A stretch of DNA of 5,764 nucleotides from Pseudomonadota bacterium (GTDB taxonomy: Bacteria > Pseudomonadota > Alphaproteobacteria > Rhodobacterales > Rhodobacteraceae), in NCBI GenBank assembly GCA_027592105.1, contig JAQCLA010000163.1, positions 1-5,764 on the forward strand, written 5' to 3'. Made by a program: the position numbers and the translations under genes. Under the pieces are notes generated by a model. That model worked only from the letters and a program-made list of their open reading frames with translations. It searched no databases and was not told where the DNA came from. Positions 1 to 5,538 of this stretch are shown here, piece after piece (within the stretch, counting starts at the first letter, position 1; each line of letters opens with the position of its first letter).

Positions 1-1997
1 GTCAGCTGATAGGCCGTGACCGGGTCGATCACGCGTTGGCGGTTCGACATGATCGCCGGTGCCAAGCCAGTATCGAGGGATGCGAATTGGCAATCGGGGC
101 AAAGCCGTTGATCATGGCGATAGACCGTATTGCCCCAGCGATCCTGAATCCGGTCCACCAGCGTCGGGTCCACCCTTTCACCGCCATTGGCGAACATGGC
201 GTAAGAGGCGACCATGCGAAACAGGGTGGTTTCCTGACTGCCCAGCGCATTCGCCAAGAAAGGCTGCATATCGTCATAGACGCCGAAACGTTCGGCATAG
301 CGCGCGATGGTTTCCATACCGACATCTTGGGCCAAGCGCACCGTCATCAGGTTGCGGCTCATTTCGATCCCGGTCCTGAGCGGCGATGGACCATAGAAGC
401 GTTCAGAGGCGTTCTGCGGCCGCCAGATCCCTTCGGGGGTTTCCAGCTCGATCGGGGCATCGATGACGATGGTGTTGGGGCTGTAGCCGGAATCGAGCGC
501 TGCCGCATAGACCAGCGTCTTGAAGGCCGATCCCGGCTGACGCGTAGCCTGTGTCGCGCGGTTGAAGCTGGAGTGCTGATAGGAAAAGCCGCCCTGCATC
601 GCCAGAACACGGCCAGAATTCACATCCATCGCCATGAAGCCGCCCTGCACCTCGGGCACTTGGCGCAGCGACCAGCGCAAGAAGCTGCCATCGCTGTCAC
701 GGGTCAAGGCGCGCACATGCACCACATCACCCACCGCCAACAGATCATCGGGGCCGCGTGCTTGGCTTCCGCGATTGCCTTCGGCATCGACGGGGCGCGC
801 CCATGTCACATCCTCGGCAAGGATCAGATGCGCCTCCGGGTCATGATCCAGCCCTTCGATCCCGATGCGCGCGCGCTGCCCATCGACCTCAATCACCACG
901 GCGACCGACCAGCCCGCGATATCGCGTGCTACGGTGGTCTCGGCCAAGGCTTGGCGCCATGCAGCCTCATCAGCCAGAAGCTCGGGCGCAAGTCGCGCGG
1001 GCGCGCCACGCCACATGCCGCGATCGCGGTCATAGCTTTCCAAGGCGCGGCGCAGCGCGACCTCGGCCACGCGCTGCAGGCTTTCATCCATGCTCGCACG
1101 CACCGCATAGCCGCCCGACAAGAACTCGCTCTCGCCATATTGCGCCGAAAGCTGGCGGCGGATCTCATCGGTGAAATAGTTGCGCGGCGGCATCGCGGTG
1201 CGGAATGGCTCGATGTGGCCGCCTTGGACGGTTTCAAGCGCCGTGGCCTGCGCAAGCTCCATTTCAGCACGCGCTATATAGCCGTTCTCATACATCTCGC
1301 GCAGCACATAGTTGCGGCGGCTGATCGCGCGATCGTAATCGCGCACCGGGTGAAAATTCGACGGCGCTTGCGGCAGCGCGGCCAGATAGGCCGCCTGTTC
1401 CAGCGTCAGCGATTCGAGATTGGTGTTGAAATAGGTCTGGGCCGCCGCAGCCACGCCATAGGAATTCTGGCCAAGGAAGATCTCGTTGAGATAAAGCTCA
1501 AGGATGCGTTCCTTGCTCAGCGCGGTTTCGATCCGGGCGGCAAGGATGATCTCGCCCACCTTACGCTCGACCGTGCGCGACCCATCGAGCAGGAAGTTCT
1601 TCATCACCTGCTGGGTGATGGTCGAGGCGCCGCGCACATCGCGCCCGCGCGAGCGGACAGCCTCGACAAAGGCCGCCGCAATGGCACGCGGATCATAGCC
1701 GCCGTGCTGATAGAAATTGCGATCTTCCGCCGAAACAAAGGCATGGGCCACCAGATCGGGGATTTCCTCGGCCGGCACGAACAAGCGGCGCTCGGCGGCG
1801 AATTCATCCACGATCATCCCTTCGCGCGAATAAATCCGGCTGATCGTGGGGGGCGCGTAATTGGCCAAGGCGTCATGGCCGGGCAGGTCATGGGAATAGA
1901 TGTAAAGCACGCCGCCCACGGCCATGGCGATTGCGATCGCGCCAAGGGTCACGGCGCTGAAGATCGCGCCGAAAAAGCCAATTGTGAATCGGATCAT
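1..1997 (-). CDS. mrcA: Penicillin-binding protein 1A, bifunctional transglycosylase/transpeptidase (3' end cut by window)
   Basis: Class A PBP that polymerises lipid II into glycan strands and cross-links the peptides on the outer face of the inner membrane. Read from the ATG at 1997, 666 residues are visible. There is a short cytoplasmic N-terminus and one membrane anchor (about residues 5-34). The glycosyltransferase domain (about 50-230) shows EDRNFYQHGG with catalytic E91, GASTITQQ (123-130), RKVGEIILAARIE (145-157) and KERILELYLNEIFLG (162-176). A linker/OB-like region (about 290-445) follows, then the transpeptidase domain with the SxxK box (S490, K493) and SRN (547-549). The KTG box and C-terminus lie beyond base 1; family proteins usually have roughly 800-850 residues, so about a fifth is missing. 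The start is fixed by AGGCGGA 8 bases upstream. The gene follows the amidase on the same strand and has its own promoter candidate. C633 and C636 form a C-x-x-C pair late in the visible part. The name ponA is also used for this gene. Confidence 0.96.
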   Translation of the reverse strand, partial: MIRFTIGFFGAIFSAVTLGAIAIAMAVGGVLYIYSHDLPGHDALANYAPPTISRIYSREGMIVDEFAAERRLFVPAEEIPDLVAHAFVSAEDRNFYQHGGYDPRAIAAAFVEAVRSRGRDVRGASTITQQVMKNFLLDGSRTVERKVGEIILAARIETALSKERILELYLNEIFLGQNSYGVAAAAQTYFNTNLESLTLEQAAYLAALPQAPSNFHPVRDYDRAISRRNYVLREMYENGYIARAEMELAQATALETVQGGHIEPFRTAMPPRNYFTDEIRRQLSAQYGESEFLSGGYAVRASMDESLQRVAEVALRRALESYDRDRGMWRGAPARLAPELLADEAAWRQALAETTVARDIAGWSVAVVIEVDGQRARIGIEGLDHDPEAHLILAEDVTWARPVDAEGNRGSQARGPDDLLAVGDVVHVRALTRDSDGSFLRWSLRQVPEVQGGFMAMDVNSGRVLAMQGGFSYQHSSFNRATQATRQPGSAFKTLVYAAALDSGYSPNTIVIDAPIELETPEGIWRPQNASERFYGPSPLRTGIEMSRNLMTVRLAQDVGMETIARYAERFGVYDDMQPFLANALGSQETTLFRMVASYAMFANGGERVDPTLVDRIQDRWGNTVYRHDQRLCPDCQFASLDTGLAPAIMSNRQRVIDPVTAYQL

Positions 1998-2005
1998 GCG
2001 ATCAG

Positions 2006-2012
2006 TCCGCCT
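2006..2012 (-). promoter_or_regulatory. Ribosome binding site of mrcA
   Basis: On the minus strand the bases read AGGCGGA, close to the Shine-Dalgarno consensus AGGAGG, with 8 bases between it and the ATG at 1997. Other ATGs just upstream are not in the mrcA frame, so this site decides the start. Confidence 0.7.
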
Positions 2013-2023
2013 GTCATGGCCAT

Positions 2024-2052
2024 CGTATAATGTGCGGCACGGGCCGGGTCAA
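2024..2052 (-). promoter_or_regulatory. Predicted sigma70-type promoter for mrcA in the amidase-mrcA gap
   Basis: Minus strand: TTGACC (2052-2047) as -35, exactly 17 bases of spacer, then TATACG (2029-2024) as -10. The -35 matches 5 of 6 consensus bases and the -10 matches 4 of 6, including its first four. The -35 keeps the TTGAC core that is the best conserved element in alphaproteobacterial housekeeping promoters. Transcription would begin near 2017, giving a leader of about 20 bases containing the ribosome binding site. This is seen in sequence only; activity is inferred. Confidence 0.55.
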
Positions 2053-2088
2053 AACACATAGGCGCGATATCAGTTTGCGGCGACCACC

Positions 2089-3315
2089 TCATTGACGCAA
2101 CAAGGACATGCGCGCAGCATCCGCCGCCGTCCACTCCATGATCGCCGCGATGATCGCGCCTTGCATCACCGCGCGCCAATCGGGGTCGCGGATGTTGCGC
2201 AGATCCGCCTCATCCGACATGAAGCCGATCTCCAACAAGACCGAAGGGATATCGGCGGCGCGCAACACGGTAAAACCCGCCTCGCCCATCGGCCGACGAT
2301 GCAGCCGCAGATCGGCCGCGCCGATTTTGTCGACAAGTGCCGCGGCAAAGGCCGTGCTGCGGGGTGCGGTATCGACACGCGCCAGATCCATCAGCACCCC
2401 CGCCACCACATCATCGGCACCATGCAAATCGATCCCCTGCAAAAGATCGGCGCGATCATGTTGTTCGGCCAGTGCCGCCGCCGCCGCATCCGAGGCGGTA
2501 TCGGACAAGGTATAGACCGTGGCGCCGCGCGCGCGCCCCTCGGCCAGGGCATCAGCATGGACCGAAATGAACAGATCCGCCCCGACCGCGCGCGCCATGG
2601 TCACCCGCGCAGGCAAAGGCACGAAAACATCGGCCTCACGCGTCAGCACCACATCGACCAAACCCGTGCGGCGCAGCGCATCGCGGAGTTCACGCGAAAA
2701 GGTCAAAACGAGATCCGCCTCGGTAAAGCGCCCACGCACGGCGCCGGGGTCGACCCCGCCATGGCCGGGGTCGATCGCCACCACCAAGCGCCCGTCATCT
2801 TGGGGCCGCGCACCCATTTGCAGCACGGCTTGCGGGGCCTGTGCCTCGGGGGGGACGACTGTCGCTGCGGCAAATCTTGTGGCGGAAACCGGCACCAGAC
2901 GGAGGGTGACACGCGCCTGTCCCGACTGGGGATCGCTTGTCATTTCAACAGTTTGCGGCTGTAATGGCTGGGCCAAATCCAGCACCAGTCGCGACCAGCC
3001 CGCCATCCGCGCAGGCCCCGCCGCAGCCGCGGTGATCGCGGCGGGCCAATCGACCATCTCCGTCCAGTCACCAAAGGCGACTTCGCGAAAATCGATCACG
3101 ATGCGGTCAGGATCAGCAAGGCTGAAAACACGATACGGCACGGGCTGGCTTAACCCGATATCGAGGGTCACACCATGCTCATCGCCGCTGACATGGCTGG
3201 CCTCGGGCAATAGCCGCGCCAAGGCGGCCAGATCCGCGCCGGTTTGCGCGCTGACGGCAAGGCCGGACAAAAACAACAAACATGCCGCGCAAAACGGCCT
3301 CAAGACTGCTCGCAT
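2089..3315 (-). CDS. amiC: Secreted N-acetylmuramoyl-L-alanine amidase with AMIN domain (AmiC type)
   Basis: Zinc-dependent periplasmic hydrolase that cuts the amide bond between N-acetylmuramic acid and L-alanine, used in daughter-cell separation. The ATG at 3315 gives 408 residues. A GTG directly before it at 3318 is an equally possible start (409 residues), and neither has a strong ribosome binding site. Residues 1-23 look like a signal peptide (basic start, hydrophobic core, likely cut after AVSA). An AMIN domain (about 45-140), which in the family targets the septum, is followed by a variable linker and an Amidase_3 domain (about 177-398). Zinc and catalytic residues are recognisable: H185 in DPGHGG, E199, H253 in SVHADA and E362 in LLEIGFMSDE. 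The segment at about 270-345 between the second histidine and the last glutamate matches in position the helical insertion that autoinhibits AmiA/B/C enzymes until an EnvC-like activator acts. The gene lies upstream of mrcA on the same strand with a 91-base gap and no terminator seen between them. Confidence 0.94.
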   Translation of the reverse strand: MRAVLRPFCAACLLFLSGLAVSAQTGADLAALARLLPEASHVSGDEHGVTLDIGLSQPVPYRVFSLADPDRIVIDFREVAFGDWTEMVDWPAAITAAAAGPARMAGWSRLVLDLAQPLQPQTVEMTSDPQSGQARVTLRLVPVSATRFAAATVVPPEAQAPQAVLQMGARPQDDGRLVVAIDPGHGGVDPGAVRGRFTEADLVLTFSRELRDALRRTGLVDVVLTREADVFVPLPARVTMARAVGADLFISVHADALAEGRARGATVYTLSDTASDAAAAALAEQHDRADLLQGIDLHGADDVVAGVLMDLARVDTAPRSTAFAAALVDKIGAADLRLHRRPMGEAGFTVLRAADIPSVLLEIGFMSDEADLRNIRDPDWRAVMQGAIIAAIMEWTAADAARMSLLRQ

Positions 3316-3340
3316 CACAGGGTTTCATCCCGGAGTTCTT

Positions 3341-3380
3341 CAATTATCGAAAGTTTAGCAGACGCGAGCGCAACACCCAA
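3341..3380 (-). promoter_or_regulatory. Possible promoter region of the amidase gene
   Basis: The 82-base gap between the aminotransferase stop and the amidase start contains a short AT-rich patch. Two readings are possible on the minus strand. One is TTGGGT (3380-3375), 17 bases, then TAAACT (3357-3352) preceded by TGC as an extended -10. The other is TTGCGC (3373-3368), 19 bases, then GATAAT (3348-3343), which has the better -10 but a long spacer. I cannot choose between them. No terminator is seen after the aminotransferase, so read-through from that gene is also possible. Confidence 0.35.
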
Positions 3381-3397
3381 GGCCGGATCGCACCGCC

Positions 3398-4546
3398 CTA
3401 ACGCCGCGCGGCGAAAAAGGCAGATAGCCGCGCCACACCTTCGGCGATCTCATCGGTGCCACGCGCATAAGACAGCCGCAAGAAACGCGCGCCGCGTGTC
3501 TTGTCGAAATCAAGCCCCGGTGTGACGGCAACGCCCGCCTCGGCCAAGATCTCGGCCGACAGGGCCAAGCTGTCATCGGTATAGGCCGAGACATCGACAT
3601 AGATGTAAAAGGCCCCATCGGCAGGTGCGCTTTGCGTCAGACCGGCAGCGGCAAGCCCTGCCAGCACGATGCGCCGGTTCTCGGCATAGACGGCGCGATG
3701 GGCATCAAGTTCGGCCCGCCCCTCGGGGCTGAGGGCTGCAAGTGCTGCGATCTGGCTGGCATGGGCGGGGCAGATGAACATGTTCTGCGCCAGCCGTTCG
3801 ACCACGCGCACATGATCAGGCGGCACCACCATCCAGCCAAGCCGCCAGCCCGTCATCGAAAAATACTTGGAGAAGGAGTTGATGACATAGACATCATCGG
3901 TCACTTCCAGCGCGCTGACCGCCCGCCCCTCATATTGCAGCCCGTGGTAAATCTCGTCTGAAATCAGCGCGATATCATGGGCCGTACAGCCATCGGCCAG
4001 CGCGGCAAGGGCGGGTTTATCCAGCATCGTGCCGGTCGGATTGGCGGGGCTTGCCACGATCAACCCGTCCAGATCGGCCGACAGATGCGCAGGCGTGGGT
4101 TGATAGCGCGTGTCGATCTCGGTCGTCAGGCCCACGGGCGTCAAGCTCATCGCGGTCAGGATCTGGCGGTAGGAGGGGTAGCAAGGTTCGCCCAACCCCA
4201 CCCGCGCGCCTGCATCGAAAAGTGCCGAAAAGGCCAAGATGAAACCACCCGAGGCCCCCGAGGTCAGCACCACGCGGGCCGGGTCGAGGTCGAGGTCATA
4301 CCATTCGCCGTAAAGCGCCGCGATCGCTGCGCGCAGATCGGGCCTGCCCAAGGCGACGGTATAGCCCAAAGGCCCTGCTGCCATCTCGGCGGCCAGCCTT
4401 TCGCGCGCGACCGTGGGCGCGCCTGTGCCGGGCTGGCCCACCTCCATATGGATGATGTGGCGCCCGGCCTCTTCGGCGGCGCGCGCGGCCTCCATCACAT
4501 CCATCACGATAAAGGCATCGACAGCGCTACGGCGGGAATTGCGCAT
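3398..4546 (-). CDS. PLP-dependent aminotransferase, class I/II (fold type I), substrate unknown
   Basis: Cytoplasmic enzyme expected to transfer an amino group between an amino acid and a 2-oxo acid. It has 382 residues, typical for aspartate/aromatic/alanine-type aminotransferases. Landmarks in order: HMEVGQPGTGAP (33-44), the substrate-side glycine-rich start; GYTVALGRPDLR (61-72); SGASGGF (96-102) in the cofactor phosphate-binding area; SPANPTG (166-172) with N169; SDEIY (196-200) with D197 and Y200, which contact the PLP ring; SFSKYFSMTGWRLGW (224-238) with K227, the residue forming the Schiff base with PLP; and FLRLSYA (355-361) with R357, the expected substrate carboxylate arginine. 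The ATG at 4546 has CGGAG 7 bases upstream and the N-terminus begins like other members, so the start is firm. The gene is divergent from the DsbA-like gene and lies upstream of the amidase. Neighbours do not reveal a pathway, so I give no symbol. Confidence 0.93.
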   Translation of the reverse strand: MRNSRRSAVDAFIVMDVMEAARAAEEAGRHIIHMEVGQPGTGAPTVARERLAAEMAAGPLGYTVALGRPDLRAAIAALYGEWYDLDLDPARVVLTSGASGGFILAFSALFDAGARVGLGEPCYPSYRQILTAMSLTPVGLTTEIDTRYQPTPAHLSADLDGLIVASPANPTGTMLDKPALAALADGCTAHDIALISDEIYHGLQYEGRAVSALEVTDDVYVINSFSKYFSMTGWRLGWMVVPPDHVRVVERLAQNMFICPAHASQIAALAALSPEGRAELDAHRAVYAENRRIVLAGLAAAGLTQSAPADGAFYIYVDVSAYTDDSLALSAEILAEAGVAVTPGLDFDKTRGARFLRLSYARGTDEIAEGVARLSAFFAARR

Positions 4547-4553
4547 ATTGGGG

Positions 4554-4558
4554 CTCCG
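4554..4558 (-). promoter_or_regulatory. Ribosome binding site of the aminotransferase gene
   Basis: The minus strand reads CGGAG with 7 bases before the ATG at 4546. The spacing and the match to AGGAGG support this start. Confidence 0.65.
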
Positions 4559-4573
4559 GGCTTGTGCGCCTGC

Positions 4574-4602
4574 CTTGAACCAGCCCGCGCGCGCCGCGTC
4601 AA
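4574..4602 (-). promoter_or_regulatory. Possible promoter of the aminotransferase gene
   Basis: Minus strand: TTGACG (4602-4597), 17 bases, then TTCAAG (4579-4574). The -35 matches 5 of 6 consensus bases; the -10 is weak (3 of 6). Transcription would begin near 4567, leaving a leader of about 20 bases with the ribosome binding site. The good -35 and the leader length are in its favour, while the poor -10 limits confidence. Confidence 0.35.
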
Positions 4603-4632
4603 CGCATGCCCTCGCAAAGGGGGAGGTGCGGC

Positions 4633-4653
4633 CAAGCGCGGGTAGCGCGCTTG
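4633..4653. repeat. Inverted repeat (8-base arms, 5-base spacer) in the divergent intergenic region
   Basis: CAAGCGCG (4633-4640) and CGCGCTTG (4646-4653) are perfect reverse complements separated by GGTAG. The right arm overlaps a perfect 8-base palindrome, TTGCGCAA (4651-4658), which also contains the candidate -35 of the downstream DsbA-like gene. It could be an operator or a hairpin. GC-rich DNA yields such dyads by chance fairly often, so function is uncertain. Confidence 0.45.
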
Positions 4654-4679
4654 CGCAAATATGCTAAGTTGGATTTGAT
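4651..4679 (+). promoter_or_regulatory. Possible promoter of the DsbA-like gene
   Basis: TTGCGC (4651-4656), 17 bases, then TTTGAT (4674-4679); each hexamer matches 4 of 6 consensus bases. Transcription would begin near 4686, about 28 bases before the chosen GTG start at 4714. This agrees with the short start and would exclude translation from the upstream in-frame ATG at 4606. This is a pattern match only. Confidence 0.35.
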
Positions 4680-4713
4680 CCGTGACCGACCAACGACAGA
4701 AAGCCCAACGCCC

Positions 4714-5472
4714 GTGTTCAAAAAATTCGCCGCCCTGACGCTTGCCCTTGCCTTTGGCCTTGCCGCACCCGCCGCCGCAACAGATCTCGACAATCTCAGC
4801 GCGGCCGAGCGGGCCGCCTTTCGTGCCGAGGTGCGCGCCTATCTTTTGGAGAACCCCCAAGTGCTGATGGAGGCCATCGCCGTTCTGGAGCAACAACAGG
4901 CCGAGGCCGAGTTGAACCGCGACAGCGTGGCGGTCGCGGCCAATGCCGACGCGCTGTTCGGCTCGGCCTTCGATGTCGTCGTGGGCAATCCCGCGGGCGA
5001 TATCACCATCGTCGAGTTCATGGATTACCGCTGCAGCTTTTGCCGCCGCGCCCATCCCGAAGTCATGGATCTGATCAATTTCGACGGCAATATCCGGCTG
5101 ATCATCAAGGAGTTTCCGATCTTGGGCGAGCAGTCGGTTTTGGCCTCGCGCTTTGCCGTGGCCACGCGGCTGGCCTTGGGCGATGAGGCTTATTTCGCAG
5201 TGCATGACGCGCTGATGAATATGCGCGGCGACATGAGCATCCCCGCCTTCGAGGCGCTGGCCACTTCGCTGGATCTGGATGGCGCGGCGATCATCGCGGC
5301 GATGAATGATCCGCTGGTACAGACCACGATCGATTACAACTACGCGCTTGGCCAAGAGCTTGCGATCACAGGCACGCCAAGCTTTGTCTTCGGCGATCAA
5401 ATGGTGCGGGGCTATGTGCCGCTTGAGGGCATGCAACAGATCGTGGCGATGCTGCGCGAGAACGCGAACTGA
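4714..5472 (+). CDS. Exported DsbA-family thiol-disulfide oxidoreductase with ScsC-like N-terminus
   Basis: Periplasmic thioredoxin-fold protein expected to form or isomerise disulfide bonds. The GTG at 4714 gives 252 residues. This start is chosen because it leads directly into a signal peptide (Lys-Lys at 3-4, hydrophobic core, likely cut after AAPAAA, near residue 22). An in-frame ATG at 4606 would add 36 arginine-rich residues that bury the signal and overlap the putative promoter. The ribosome binding site is weak (AGAAAG about 11 bases upstream). Residues 28-70 form a charged, probably helical region starting LSAAERAAFRAEV, resembling the N-terminal segment of ScsC/Com1-type DsbA proteins, where it can mediate oligomerisation. 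The catalytic fold follows: FMDYRCSFCRRAH with the redox pair C107 and C110, FPILGEQS (134-141), a helical insertion, and the cis-proline loop TGTP with P222. No DsbB- or ScsB-like partner is visible. The gene ends at a strong terminator facing rne. Confidence 0.92.
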   Translation: MFKKFAALTLALAFGLAAPAAATDLDNLSAAERAAFRAEVRAYLLENPQVLMEAIAVLEQQQAEAELNRDSVAVAANADALFGSAFDVVVGNPAGDITIVEFMDYRCSFCRRAHPEVMDLINFDGNIRLIIKEFPILGEQSVLASRFAVATRLALGDEAYFAVHDALMNMRGDMSIPAFEALATSLDLDGAAIIAAMNDPLVQTTIDYNYALGQELAITGTPSFVFGDQMVRGYVPLEGMQQIVAMLRENAN

Positions 5473-5491
5473 CACCCATCACCTGTCCCTG

Positions 5492-5528
5492 AAAAAGAAA
5501 AAGGGCGTCCCTTGGGGACGCCCTTTTT
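5492..5528. terminator. Bidirectional intrinsic terminator between the DsbA-like gene and rne
   Basis: GGGCGTCC (5503-5510) pairs with GGACGCCC (5516-5523), and a further C5511-G5515 pair leaves a 3-base loop. The GC stem is flanked by AAAAA (5498-5502) on the left and TTTTT (5524-5528) on the right. It therefore ends in a U-run for transcripts coming from either side: the DsbA-like gene on plus, and rne on minus, where an additional A-run at 5492-5496 extends the U tract. It lies 20 bases past the DsbA-like stop and just past the rne stop, as expected for a shared terminator of convergent genes. Confidence 0.9.
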
Positions 5529-5538
5529 CGTGATCATA

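Noticed and set aside
36..2030. Plus-strand open frame of 664 codons, the longest in the window
   Set aside because: It runs in exact codon register opposite mrcA (codons complement codons), so a stop would need TTA, CTA or TCA in mrcA, which this GC-rich genome avoids. The minus strand carries all the PBP1A motifs. The predicted plus-strand protein is Arg/His/Ala-rich and has no recognisable domain.
1994..2179. Small minus-strand frame overlapping the 3' end of the amidase gene and the mrcA start
   Set aside because: Most of it is an alternative frame of the amidase gene, it has no ribosome binding site of note, and its product has no recognisable feature. Its TGA overlapping the mrcA ATG was considered as translational coupling, but the strong mrcA ribosome binding site makes that unnecessary.
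2092..2964. Plus-strand open frame opposite the amidase gene
   Set aside because: It has the same codon register as the amidase and the same explanation. It has no recognisable motif, while the minus strand has the signal peptide, AMIN domain and zinc ligands.
3316..3397. Terminator after the aminotransferase gene
   Set aside because: No stem followed by a T-run is visible on the minus strand in this gap, so I do not call one.
3977..4645. Plus-strand frame opposite the aminotransferase N-terminal half
   Set aside because: It is in codon register with the aminotransferase and shows no motif; an antisense shadow.
4606..4713. Upstream ATG extension of the DsbA-like gene
   Set aside because: The added 36 residues are basic and unlike a signal peptide, would bury the real signal sequence, and overlap the dyad and promoter candidate. 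The GTG at 4714 fits better.
4504..5475. Minus-strand open frame of 323 codons opposite the DsbA-like gene
   Set aside because: It is in register with the DsbA-like gene and so open by codon bias. It also runs through the shared terminator-proximal end and the divergent promoter region and shows no domain.
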